In this document: positions 1 through 11,193 of the stretch, piece after piece
Position numbering within the stretch: the stretch's first letter is position 1
Layout: each line of letters opens with the position of its first letter
Assembly (NCBI RefSeq): GCF_002994745.2
Contig: NW_020126836.1
Coordinates: 124,001 to 188,000 of the forward strand
Reading direction: 5' to 3'
DNA length: 64,000 nt
Source: Rosa chinensis
Lineage: Eukaryota; Streptophyta; Magnoliopsida; Rosales; Rosaceae
Notes under the pieces: generated by a model
Seen by the model: only the letters and a program-made list of their open reading frames with translations
Database searches by the model: none
What the model was told of the DNA's origin: nothing
Position numbers and translations under genes: made by a program

Positions 1-2308
1 GACAGTAATCCTTGCATATGACTTAGTTCAGGAGATTACATTTAAAATCAAACAATTAGAATGACACGGAAAATAGATAAAGAAGTCAAACAACTCACAC
101 CAGAGTCGATGATCACCCATCAACACCAAAGTTGATGATCACCCATCAACTTCAAATAAATCATCTCACAACATGACTCGTTTTCAAAACTCGACATCCT
201 TACCCCTTAAGGTAACATACATCACAAAAGTGATAAAAAAATCATATTATCCCAACTCACCCATAATATGAAAATCAAGTCCCTCTTGGTCAATAAAAGA
301 AAGAACCCACACGACACTCTCAATTAAAAACATGTATTCAAAGGCTTCATGTAACCCTCGTGTTACTCCCCTGAAATACAAATAAAGACGTATATTCAAA
401 GGCTTCATGTAACCTCGTGTTACTCCCCTGAATATACAATAGCAGACATACTAGAGCTCTAACTGATCGCAACCACTCACCGGCCAAAGGCGTGGTTCCC
501 GATATAATTGCCTCAGTCACCACTGTGACACCAGATCAGTAGATCCGAAAACATTTAAAAGTCTCACACGACTCAAAATGTTACACTAACACTCGGTTAC
601 TCTTTCAACATAATATAATCAACCATTCCACGATATAATGTATTGCCACGAAGAGTAAATACTTGAAATGACAATCCAATCAACTCTCAATCATTTCTTC
701 ACCAATGTCACACCATCCAATATATATATTCCACATAAATATATATATATATATAGATATATATACGTAGTCATTCACGCAGGAATGACCACTAATACCA
801 ACTATAGGTTTATAAATTATACTTCTCGAAAATCATTTTATATCAAAACCATGTTTTAACCTACCCATCAACCATTATCGATCAAGTTCATATATTTTAA
901 AACAAATAATTTATTTTGATAAATATGATTTTGCATACTAACAATTAAATCTACTAAATTAAACATAACTAAATTATCAACCGAAACACCGTGAGATTTA
1001 CTCACCTCCATATCCTGCTACGTCTTCACACAAAACCAAGATAAGCACCAAATCATCCATACTCCGCTCACACAAGTCCGTCAATCACCTAATCACATCA
1101 AGGTCACACTCAATACAACACAAAGCACACAATTCACAACACACAATTATACAACGATCCAACAGTCGGATCCTCATCCGAGACCATCCAACATCTTCGG
1201 AACACTTCTACAATCACTATATCAAAACTACAAGTCGTTCAGACAGCCGAATCCTCACGGATAGAAAACCGATCGAACCGAAAACCCTAAAACTTGGAAA
1301 ATTCATAACATGCTCATACGATTTCCAAAAATTACAAACTATATATCGAAATGCTCGTATCGACGAGTAGGTCGCACTGAGGAGTAGAAACTGCCCCAGA
1401 GGTGGCCGGAAGCTGCCGGAAACCACCACCACAGTGGCGGCGCCGCCACTAAACCAAAGTCAAAATTTGACAAAACTTCCAACATGAAAGTTCTTCATCT
1501 TTACTCCAATTGAAACTTTCATAACTACACCATAATCAGATTCTGAGCCAAAAAGTAGAATTTTACCTCGTAAGCCGAAGGATTCGAAAAACCCTAGTTT
1601 CAAAAACTCCAAAATTCGATCACCACAGATCAAATCGCTGCAAGCCTTCTTGGGGATAGCTTCTACTTCCTATGGGCTAGAAAAGCCCTCAAAGAAATTG
1701 AGCTATAGTGGCCGGAGCTGGAAGAACCAAGGCCGGCGATTTGAGGCGATTTGCAGCTCCACCGTGCAACTTCTTGACCTTGTAGCGTCGTCTACGGTGC
1801 TTCCCATGACGAATCACCACCACAGATGTGTAGAGGGGACTGAGGAGAGCAGGATTCCTTTTTTAATCGAAGCAAAAGGTGGCCGGAGGAGGAAGAAATC
1901 GGCCGGCGAAGGTGAGGGGGCGAAACTGGGCTCAGGAACGAAATGGAGAGGGATTTCTGGAGTTCTGGAAATTCTGTCCTTCTTTGCAAATTTCCCAAAT
2001 TTTCTTATATTTATAAAATTTTCCCAATTTTCAATTGCTCATAACTTTTTCATACGAACTCCGATTTTCGCGTTCCGCATATCCTCGAACTCGTAACGAC
2101 GCGCTCTACAACTTTCGTGAAGGAAGTTCTCACAAAATCTAAACGTATAAAAAGTCAAACTTCGTAACCCCCTAAAACGAGCACTTCGAATAATAATTCG
2201 TCCGAAAATAATTCCACTCAACCCTCGAACCACGAAATCGTACAAACGAACATTTTATTAATCCCAGGAAACATTTCGGAATTAATAACAAATTTCTGAG
2301 GTCTTACA
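1..2308 (-). repeat. 3' LTR of TR-GAG-A copy 1 (continues off the left edge)
   Basis: On the minus strand the LTR starts at 2308 with TGTAAGACCTCAG, directly after a purine-rich tract. It matches the 5' LTR of the plus-oriented copy (58025-61112) over its whole visible length, with many scattered differences. The other end lies outside the window. Small reading frames here are LTR sequence and not genes. Confidence 0.85.
340..445. repeat. Tandem duplication of about 53 bp inside the LTR
   Basis: Two copies of a unit containing CAAAGGCTTCATGTAACC and CTCGTGTTACTCCCCTGAA follow one another. The plus-oriented copy of the same LTR (about 59938-59985) has a single copy, so the duplication is specific to this LTR. 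Confidence 0.8.
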
Positions 2309-3019
2309 TTACCCTCCTTAAAGAAATTTCGTCCCAAAATTTAAGCACACTACCCAGCAATCAGGTAAGGCTAACTCGTTCTCAAATCTATTCCACGCCC
2401 TCCTGCAAGTAATGTACTCGTCGTTAAGCCTCCACAAGATATTGAACAAGTGAATATCCCTCGATCCAAGTAGCTATGTAGTCCCGTCTGGAAAAACAAG
2501 CCGATCATCCATAATGGCTGCATCAATACCCTTTCCAACAGTACCACAATCAAACAACTGATACAGGTACAATACCGAGCATCACCACACTACGACACTT
2601 TACCACCCCACTTGATGGTAAAACAATCATTTCATGAATCAAAACTCTGCAATTGCAGAACATCACACAGACAAAACAACAGTCCAGAATCCTGTCCTCA
2701 CAACAGTATCTGCATCACTTCACCAATCATACAACCCCAACATTACACAAGAATTGAAAACAACAACATTTCAATCACTAAATCAACACATAAATTTGCC
2801 ACAGTGAAACCATTCCAAATCATAAGGAATTTGTTTCACTAAACAAAACTGCACCAAGGTCTCAATCACCATCAAAATAAGGCATGCATAATCACTCATC
2901 AATTCCTACCATCTCATAACCAAAATCACAGTAAGGTCTAGCCTCAGCTAACCTACACACGAATTATCACCTGTCATTGTAATTACAATCAAAGTGGTAT
3001 AGATCCTCTACTACCACAA

Positions 3020-3260
3020 CAATGACCATACTCACACATAAATCAACACATAACATTACACACATAATCATTGTCACACAGACCACCACCCAGTACTGTC
3101 ACACAATCACTACAAGTACTGTCATAAAAGCTGCTACAAAAGCACTACTAGCCCTGCCACAAAGGCTGCCACACAAGCACTGCTACACAAGCTGCCTGTC
3201 ACACAAGCACTGCTACAAAAGCTGCTAAAAAAGGCACTGCCACAAAGGCTGCCACAAAAG
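3020..3260. repeat. Imperfect short tandem repeats in the internal region
   Basis: Degenerate repeats of roughly 14-20 bp built on CACAAGCACTGCTACA and CAAAGGCTGCCACA. The reverse complement appears in the plus-oriented copy at about 62890-63130, so the block is part of the element. Confidence 0.7.
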
Positions 3261-4109
3261 GCACTTCACTACCTAAACAACATTATAGTGTATCTCCATA
3301 GCAACAATTCTGCATGCTACATCACTACACACCATCACTACAAGGCAATCCACAACACAAATCTAAATTATAGAAAATTACCATTGTACAACAATAGAGA
3401 TGTATCACTCCGCAAAATGTAGCTACACGCACAAGTCTAACTATAGACATCATGCAAAAACCCATCACCACACAATCAATCTCAATACCACACCAAGAAG
3501 TCAGACCACACCCAAACATCTAGCTAGATACACCGAAGCCATTCAGAACACAAAACAGATGTGCAGAAATACAATGCTTCTCGAAAATCAAGAATTTATA
3601 AATGTTAAACACCTCCCACTCTGAAACATCTCTAGGCTCTACCTGCCCAACGAGTGTAGTCAAACAAAGTTTAGTAGCTACACCAATTGAAGTTTACTTA
3701 TGGGTCCTCTGCCCTTTCCAGGACCCACCCTGAGTACTTGTCGCACTACTGCTCTCTGTAACTACCTTTCCCTCCTTTTCTCAGGAATTCTCCATAATTG
3801 TCATCTCCTTCCAAGACGTCTAGAGTTCCTGTAAAATGTTAAAGCACTAGCAAGGATGAGTGCTACATGATGCAACTGAAAAAGAACCACTCCTGCTTTA
3901 ATCACCAGACTCAGTTTCCCCCTGGAACTTCCGAGTCAAGAACACTAGATCCATTGACCAAACAAATTGAAACAACCACGAGAACCGAGCCTCGTAGTCC
4001 CTGACACTCCTAATCCCTTGAACTAATGTAATTGAAGTCACCCTCTAACCTCTCCCTCACTGGAGTAGGAAGGTACATGTTCCGCAATAGTTCCAGTAAA
4101 TCTCCCAAG

Positions 4110-4301
4110 TCATGGTTGATATAATCCTAAATTCCTAATCCCTAGCACAAAATCCCACCACCTTCCTACTTCACATTTGAATAGGAACGTAGCTATCTCT
4201 TTCTTCTTCATGTCGGTACAGTCAACCATATCAAAGTAGGTCTCCATGTTTTCGATCCATTGATCGGCCAACAGGAAATCTGAACCAACATGAATTGCCA
4301 T
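4110..4301 (-). pseudogene. Retrotransposon gag remnant (Ty3/gypsy type)
   Basis: The 63-residue reading frame contains LADQWIENMETYFD followed by EIATFLFKCEVGRWWD. This is the typical core of plant Ty3/gypsy gag (retrotransposon gag family), which coats the element's RNA in virus-like particles. In the related plus copy (61869-62105) the frame continues about 15 residues further in recognisable sequence; here it breaks off after GRWWDFVLGIR. A full gag would be several hundred residues with a zinc knuckle, neither of which is present. It has no neighbouring pol. Confidence 0.75.
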
Positions 4302-5044
4302 TGCTCTCCGTAGTGACCTCCCTAGTCAGCCTAGACAGGTGAGTAGCATCAACTGCCTCCACAACAACGAAACAAGTTGTACTACCTCCTCCACCGAATA
4401 AAACTCCTCCTGAAAGGGAACCATGCCTTATCCTTGGCTCAACCTCTCACAGCATTCATCACCTAGTGGACATAGCGTCTTCCCTAAGCATTCTCAAAAC
4501 TACACTAAGAACTCAAACTGCACACAAGGTCTGCACAGACACCTCGGAGCCACTTTAATCAGATAATCATATGCTGAAATAAATGCTCCACTAAGACGCC
4601 ATGCTATAAAACAAGATATCTATCCCCTGATTAGTACCTTCCCCCCAAAACATCTGCCGATCCAACTCAGGAAAAGTACAACATCTACTGGTCAAATACT
4701 CGTACCAACTTAGATACAAGCATTGGTCAAACACCATGACCCCAACAACCAACTTCAATTGTACAAAAGAACATCACTTCCCTGAAACAATCCTCGCCGA
4801 CTCAATCAGAGTTCAATCCAGAGGTTCCCATTCCTTAAAAGACTACAACTCAAAGAAGCTATACAAAGCTCCTACACTTCCCTTACAGAGCTGACCTATG
4901 CTCTGACGACTTAACGCTCTAAACAACACCTAACACTCCACATACCCAATGACTATGTCAATACCGAAGAGTATATGATGGGGATCCGCTGTAGACGGGC
5001 CATCACTCGAGTAGTACTGACTGTCACCAAATATGTACCTTATG

Positions 5045-5058
5045 CTCTGATACCAAAC
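5045..5058 (-). other. Primer-binding site, initiator-Met tRNA type
   Basis: The minus strand reads TTTGGTATCAGAG right after the LTR end GGGGCGTGACA. TGGTATCAGAG is complementary to the 3' end of plant initiator methionine tRNA, the usual primer of Tekay/Del and Copia elements. The plus copy has TTTGGCATCAGAG, one base different. Confidence 0.85.
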
Positions 5059-5667
5059 TGTCACGCCCCGAATTTTGAATAAAGAAAATTCAAATCTGAA
5101 ACGCGAGAACAAACAAAAGAAAACACACATAGAAAATTTTTCATTTAAACTAAGCAACAAACAAACTGAGCTCATAATGTCAATACCGACTCGTTCTTTA
5201 GAGTCACATATTACATTACAGATAGTTTACAAATCAAACTGAATCACAATTCAATAAGTAAACACACCCACCACAACTCACTACCCAGCGGAATAATTAA
5301 AAGTAAGAGCACCCTTCCACGTCCACGCCATCGAACGTACACCTCAGCTTTGATAATGATCACTCGATCTTCAAACCTGCACAATAAACCCTACACCATA
5401 GAATAGTGCACCGGGATTGAACAAAACAAACCCGGTAAGCTTTTCAAGCCCGTATGAGTAAACTCAATTAAGTGACTCATGTCACACATGCTTATAATTT
5501 CTAAACTCGTGAGATGAATTAAAGCAACAATATTTAATTTCACAAAACACAATCAAACATCAAGTTCATATTATAACATATCATCTCAACGCCAAATCAC
5601 ATTCACTTCCCCTCAACATAAAGCATTTGTCAAGACGATGACCTCACAGCTCATTCACAACTCACTA
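5059..5667 (-). repeat. 5' LTR of TR-GAG-A copy 1, part adjacent to the primer site
   Basis: Begins on the plus strand with TGTCACGCCCC, the reverse complement of the LTR end. It runs to the CACTA-1 insertion point, and the LTR resumes at 13197. Confidence 0.85.
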
Positions 5668-5689
5668 CACTACAAAAAATAATTGCAAC

Positions 5690-5900
5690 GGCTACCCCGT
5701 TTGGCGTCGGCATCCATTTGCCGTAGCAAAAAATTGACTTTTTGCTTCGGCAAAATCACGCCGTCGTAAAACTTGCGACTGAGTTGCTATGCCGTGGCGA
5801 TGGGGTGGGGTAGCCAAACTTTAATATTTATCTTCGGCGAACGTTTGCAGTCGCAAACTTCCAATACTTGGCGACTGCGTCTAAAATGCTGTCGCACTAG
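5690..5900. repeat. Left subterminal repeat region of CACTA-1
   Basis: Short GC-rich words recur in both directions in an AT-rich setting: GGCGTCGGC, GCCGTAGC, GCCGTCG, TTGCGACTG, GCCGTGGCG. In CACTA elements such subterminal repeats are the binding sites of the TNPA-type protein; here that role is inferred from position and motif. Confidence 0.7.
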
Positions 5901-5990
5901 TTAACAACTATGAGCCCAATTCTCTTATTAAATCTATTTTCTCATCAAAGAACCCTAGCCTATTTCTCTCAATCCCTGTTCTAAATCGCA

Positions 5991-5991
<1 letters not shown>

Positions 5992-6038
<47 letters not shown>
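5992..6038. repeat. (TC)n microsatellite
   Basis: An uninterrupted TC run of over 40 bp sits just upstream of the captured gene fragment. CT-rich tracts are common in plant 5' leaders, so it may have been captured along with the gene. Confidence 0.95.
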
Positions 6039-6039
<1 letters not shown>

Positions 6040-6206
6040 GTTCTCGATCTAACTGAACAAATTGAGCATCGCAGAACTTGGTGGCCACTGTGCTAATCTA
6101 GATCCAGGGCTTACTCGTTTTGGGTATTTCATTCATTTTGGCTTACTCTTCACTCGTTCCTCTCCTCTCTCGTTGTATCTAATTCGACTCAGATGCTTCC
6201 AATTCA

Positions 6207-7480
6207 ATGGCGGGGTCATTCATGCGAGTTTCTTTCTGTCCGAGTGAAATTCGTACAGAATTTCGATTCAACTCAGATGGTCTCTCTTCTCTGTTCTTTG
6301 AAAGCTCGCGTCTTGGGTCAGTTCTCAACTCTCTTTTCGCTTGGTTTCTGTTTTGGGCTTCTTGTTTTTTACTGGTAGATTCAATTTTATGTTGAGATTT
6401 TCAGTTATAATCTACTAGAAATTATCTGTGATTTAATTCATTGTGGACTGAAAGCTTTAGTCATTGCTTGTGTGAATTTGCTTCTTTCCAACATTTGGAA
6501 ATTGATGAAGTTTCAGTTGGGTTTTCGAAACAGAAAGAGGAAGAAGTTGATAGAAATGGGAAATTGGAGAGAGCAATTGATGGGGTTTCAAAAGAGGAAA
6601 AGATAATAATTTTGAAAAGCTTTGAACATAGAAATGGCAAATTGGAGGGACAGATTGATGGAATTTCAGTTGGTGTTTCAAAAAAGGAGGGGATGGTGAT
6701 TTCAAAAGGCTTAATTGGGGCTGCTGTGGATGAAATTCTATCTGGGGAGAGTGAAAATGATGAAAATGTGGAACCTTTTGTGTCTTCTGGTCGTGATTCT
6801 CAAGCTTCTACTCGGTTGCCTTGGGAGAGAGAAGGTGAATTGGGTAATGGGGAAGGTGGTAAGACAATAAAGAAGTGGAGTAATACGCTTTCAACTGAGG
6901 CATCCCTTCCAGAGCATGAGTTGAAGAGGCTAAGGAATGTTTATTTGAGGATGTTGGAAAGGACTAAAGTCGGAGCTGCCGGTATCACACAGGGTTTGGT
7001 GGATGCCATATATGAGAGTTGGAAGGTGGATGAAGTGGTCAAGTTGAAGTTTGAGGAGCCACTCTCACTTAACATGAAAAGAACTCATGGCATTTTAGAG
7101 GTTGGTGTCTGTACATTGTTATATATCTTGCTCTCTTTCATCTATATCAATTGAATCGTTCTGATTATTTTAGTCTCAGCTGACTAGTATTGTCTGTATT
7201 CTTTTGAATTGGAGATGCAATAATGATGTTGATAATAGCTATGTTGTATATTGTTAATAAGTTGTTCAAGAATTGAGTGTCCTGGTAACTTATTTAGGGT
7301 TGTCTTCTATTCTGTGCCAGAGTAAAACTGGAGGTTTGGTTATATGGAGATCAGGCAGTTCAGTAGTGTTATACAGGGGAATATCATACAATCTTCCGTG
7401 TGTAAACTCATATACCAAACATTTGGAGACTGTTGACCTATCTTTCCACTGGTTTGATTCATTTTTTCTTTTGAAGCTAT
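6207..7480 (+). pseudogene. Captured fragment of a CFM3-like CRM-domain RNA splicing factor gene
   Basis: CRM-domain proteins bind group II intron RNA in chloroplasts and mitochondria and promote splicing. A possible start codon with a short N-terminal exon lies at 6207. The main exon ends at 7100 and contains the start of a CRM domain: SLPEHELKRLRNVYLRM, VGAAGITQGLVDAIYESWK, VVKLKFEEPLSLNMKRTH. A 220 bp intron (7101-7320, GT...AG) is followed in phase by [19 protein letters not shown], the next block of the same domain. The wording matches CFM3 (CRM family member 3) best. Only the first of several CRM domains is present; after about 7400 the frame runs into unrelated sequence and stops. The first-exon assignment is weak. 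The fragment lies entirely inside CACTA-1, so it is a transposon-carried copy. Whether it is transcribed is unknown. Confidence 0.82.
7101..7320 (+). other. Intron retained in the captured CRM gene fragment
   Basis: Donor GTTGGT and acceptor TCTGTGCCAG. Removing it joins the two CRM-domain blocks in phase 0. Presence of the intron shows that capture was from genomic DNA rather than from a spliced transcript. Confidence 0.8.
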
Positions 7481-7500
7481 AATTTCTGTTCAAGGAGCTC
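7443..7500. repeat. Internal duplication in CACTA-1, copy 1
   Basis: CCACTGGTTTGATTCATTTT and the following bases to CAAGGAGCTC recur at 11138-11193 with only a few mismatches. The two copies lie about 3.7 kb apart, on either side of the solo LTR. Confidence 0.85.
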
Positions 7501-7594
7501 CAAAGATCTCCTTAGTCCCGACTGCAATCGCACCGAGTATTTTCTCAGTGCAATTATCAATTACCATCTTTATAGGTAATATTATTTTCTCTAA

Positions 7595-7625
7595 TTCTTC
7601 TTCTTCTTCTTCTTCTTCTTCTTCT
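7595..7625. repeat. (TTC)n microsatellite
   Basis: About ten uninterrupted TTC units. Confidence 0.95.
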
Positions 7626-7820
7626 GTGGGAACTATGGTTTTTCCTCTTTTTAGTTTTAGGGGTAAATGAACACGTTGATAGATGAGAAACTTGATGTTA
7701 ACTTTATATTTTTCATTATCAGAGAAACAAAAGTAAATCTACTCACCGAACTTATGAATCCATTAACAGATATTGAGGAGCGGCACGAATTGTTGCAGGG
7801 CTAGGTTTCCCAGGTATATC

Positions 7821-9930
7821 TGATACGCCCAAAATAGACGCTCAACTTAACCCTGCAAGATGTAGTCGTTAGCAATATAGAGTAAGCAGGGATCGTTCAA
7901 GCCGGGGATTGAGGGTAACTTTATAATTCACACAAAAGAAAACAAAACAAAACTAACTAAAGCACAAAACAAATAACAAAACTAAGAAAAAGAAGAACGT
8001 CAAAGAGGGAAAAAGATGGCAGGACAAGATGGGGATAGAAGGGTGCGTTGCAATCCTAAGTTGAAACAGATTTGGGGTTTTTGGTTTTTTTAACGAAAAT
8101 AAAAGATAAAACAAAAGGAAAACGAATTTGATTTTAGGTTTTGAGAAAATAAGATGGAGAACATGTTAGAGACTCGGAAATCCACCACCAATTACTTTCA
8201 ACCAATGTTAAGTTAACTTAGATTCAATTACTGAGGTATGAATAGAAACCAACCAAGAAACAAGTCGGAGCAGATCATGTCCCTTATTAATGTTTCCCTA
8301 ATTACTTAGTCTACGTGGACGCACAATAGCTAAGCCTATCAAACATGCAATCAAGGTATAGAACGCTATCCTATCAACAACACATATAGTGTCAACACAT
8401 TTGAAGCATTAAGATCTCATGGAAACGATTGATTATAGAGTTGCAGTCTAGTGTGGAACGCCTACCTAGCATGCTCTTCTAGTTGTTTAAAACATCAACT
8501 TTTGTTCAAAGCCTTGCATACTTGTGGATTAGAAAACAAGACGATTAGGTGAATTACTTTCTAAACCTAACTCCAATTACATGCATAAATCCTATGTTGG
8601 CCACCATAAAACAAACACATGTAAAAGTTTTCAATCAATCAGAGATAAACAACCAATCAACACCAAAGATCATGAAACTAAATTTAAACAAACATATGTT
8701 CTACATAATTGGGGCTTCAAACCTCGCCCCTAACAAAAGGTAACTAGCCACACATCGTTTTAAATTCAACAAATAAAAGCATGAGTATTAGATTACAAGA
8801 TGATAAAAACCGTAAAAGGGAGAGTATGAGAGCCACGAATTCACTTTTAGGCAGCCTTAGATGCAGGCAATCCTTCAAGATGGGGCACGGCTGGAGCTTG
8901 ATGGAAGTGGATGGTGAATTGCACGGTTTTCCTTCTTGAAGACTTGGGAATTTTTGAGACTTTGTGTGCTAGGGTTTGGGGGCAGAAGATGGCGCTGTAG
9001 GATGGTTCCTTTCAACGTGTTCAGAGCCTCTATATATGTAGAACGCACAGCCTAAGTTTCCTTTTCCAATTCTGCTTTGAAAGCCTCCCCTAGTTGCTTG
9101 AGGATTACCCTACTTGGTGCATAATTAAATGATTTTCAAGCCTCAATAATCTTCCAAAAATCTTGATGAATCATTCTAGGACTCTCCTTCATATTTGCAG
9201 CAGCAATAACCTTCCAAAAATTCCCTGGAAATCCGTCCAAAGAAGAATTCTGCAAAACCGTCCTGTTTTGACTAGGATTCAATTTCTGACTCTGAAGCTT
9301 CCTTCTTGGACAAGGAACGACTTCGTCTTGACAAGTTTCTGGATGGTTCTTGACTCCCACGTGCTCTATGACATCATATCATCTAGAATGATCAATAACC
9401 TTCTGGAAAAACTCCAAGAAAATCGCCGGAAAAGATCTCCCAAAAAGCTTCGTGAAAAGCTGACAGTTTCTGCCTTATCGGGAAGCATACTTCGACTTTG
9501 ATTTCCTACTGCCTTGTTGATGCTTCTGACCAGTTCTTTGGCTGTGGTTGAAGTATAAAATCATGTATTTAAGGGTCGCTGGTCCTTTCTTCAAATTTGC
9601 AGATGGAATGATGCAAGAATTGCTCCTCAAAACCGTTCCCAGAAAGCTGATTCTGAAACTGCAGTTTTCTGCTTTGCAGCAACTGTTTTGTACAATGAAT
9701 TCCGTGGACTTCCCTTGTAATTTCTGGCCAAATGGTTAATCAAACTTGGTCCTCTGCATCAGTACTTCATTATCCATGGCTCCATTGCTCCCTTTCAGCT
9801 CTTATTTCTCTTGAATCACTCCACGAACTACCTAAAAAGAAAACAAAGTTAAAACTGACTTTTTAAAGGAAATAGCTAAGAAAAGTGTAAGGGATTTCAC
9901 ACGTTATTCGTCTCATTTATGCTCCTATCA
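7821..9930 (-). mobile_element. Solo LTR (family SL), inside CACTA-1
   Basis: The 2110 bp block begins TGATACGCCC and ends GCTCCTATCA (TG...CA termini). It is flanked by a perfect 5 bp TSD, ATATC (7816-7820 and 9931-9935). It contains the word CAGGGATCGTTCAAGCCGGG, a common feature of one class of plant LTRs. No primer site, gag or pol is present inside. A second copy of the family, inverted, lies at 52744-55480 with its own TSD. Single LTRs with intact TSDs normally arise by recombination between the two LTRs of a full element. Orientation is assigned relative to the second copy and is tentative. Confidence 0.8.
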
Positions 9931-10664
9931 ATATCATATATATCTCGTAATAAACTAAAGGGATCACTATATTCCAGTTACAGATTCCATTTATTGTTTG
10001 GTGTCTGAAGCTTGGTAATTGTATTTTACCAGGAGAAGAGATTTGTAGATGCAAAATGAGTTCAACGTAATGGTGGTCAGAAGTTGGAGCTGCACGATTT
10101 TGTACGATGGTGGGTTGTTTCTTTTTCTGCAATCAGTATCTAGAATTGTAATAATATTGGGCATGTGCACTTGTTTGAGATATTAAAAATGCCTGATCTG
10201 TTTGTTTGTGTTTGTTTTTAATAAGTGTAAGCAAGAGTCCTGCTCTTTTCAATTACTTCAGTTCCAAGCTGTGACTTTTTATTTTGACTTTTATATTATT
10301 ATCATTATTTTTTTTTTCTCTTGTCCTTGCAACATCTCACCAAAAGTAATAAGAGGTTTATTGGGATGTTAATCACCATTGGATTCAATTGTTTTAACTG
10401 CTACCAACAAAACCTTCTTTCATATTGCATAAACAAATAGCAAAGATGATACTCCAAGTGCCAAATTACTCATCTCGATGTATCATTTGTAGTCACTTTC
10501 TGTTCCTTTTGTTTGCCGAAATTTGAACAAAATGTTATTTGCCCTTCCTTTAGAATGAGTTGGTTTGGTCTTCCAATGGAGTCATCATTAGATACTTTAT
10601 ATCAATTGCTAGTTACAACTATATTGATTCTGTTATACCTTTTAATGTGATATGCCGTGAAGGG

Positions 10665-10905
10665 TTTATTGATCAAGACCCTTTGCAGATTAGCAAATGA
10701 TCATGAACTGACATTACCTTATAACAGGGTTTATTGATTAAACTTATCACATGCTAACCCTTATAACATGGTTTTTGATCAGGCTCAGTTCATTGATCAA
10801 GACCCTTTGCAACAGCAAGTGTAATTTTCATTGATCAAGACCCTTTGCAGCAGCAAGTGCAATTTTCATTCATCCATCAAATTTGCAGCACCAAGTGCAA
10901 TTTTC
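10665..10905. repeat. Imperfect tandem repeats of about 50 bp
   Basis: The words ATTGATCAAGACCCTTTGCA and GCAAGTGCAATTTTCA recur three to four times, most clearly at 10788-10838 and 10839-10880. Confidence 0.75.
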
Positions 10906-11137
10906 AGTTTGGGCTCAGTTCACAGAGTATAGGGCTTTTCAATTAAGAATAGGTATATTAATTTTAATTTGTTTTTTTTAATATGAAATTGTGCAGTCAC
11001 CATTGCTAGAAGAGATGATTAATTTCTTTTTTTCCAGGTAAATTTCCCTCTCCATTTTCTTCTCCTTTTCCATCAATTTGTGTTTACCAATTGCACAATT
11101 ATATTTTCCTTTTCATGTCATCGCAATTATGATTTCC

Positions 11138-11193
11138 ACTGGTTTGATTCATTTTTTCTTTCAAAGCTATAATTTTTGTTCAAGGAGCTCGAA
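11138..11193. repeat. Internal duplication in CACTA-1, copy 2
   Basis: Near-identical to 7443-7500. Confidence 0.85.

Larger units (their letters stand above)
2309..5058 (-). other. Internal region of TR-GAG-A copy 1
   Basis: This segment lies between the two LTRs. Its 5' end (right side) carries the primer-binding site and its 3' end (left side) a purine-rich tract, CCTTAAAGAAATTTCGTCCC on the plus strand. Apart from the gag remnant near 4100-4300 I see no conserved coding sequence; a full Ty3/gypsy pol would need about 3.5 kb more. A low-complexity block at 3020-3260 repeats words like CACAAGCACTGCTACAAAAG. Confidence 0.75.

Noticed and set aside
1650..2096. 148-codon plus-strand frame and antisense partners, with counterparts at 58332-58704
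   Set aside because: Falls in the transcribed-leader-like part of TR-GAG-A LTRs; not conserved in frame between copies and on the strand opposite to the element.
3020..3260. CRISPR-like array
   Set aside because: Repeats are degenerate, spacers are not uniform, and the setting is a plant retrotransposon.
4930..5175. 81-codon frame spanning the LTR end, also at 60996-61241
   Set aside because: Crosses the LTR/primer-site boundary in both copies; it is open by chance, although similar in both because the DNA is related.
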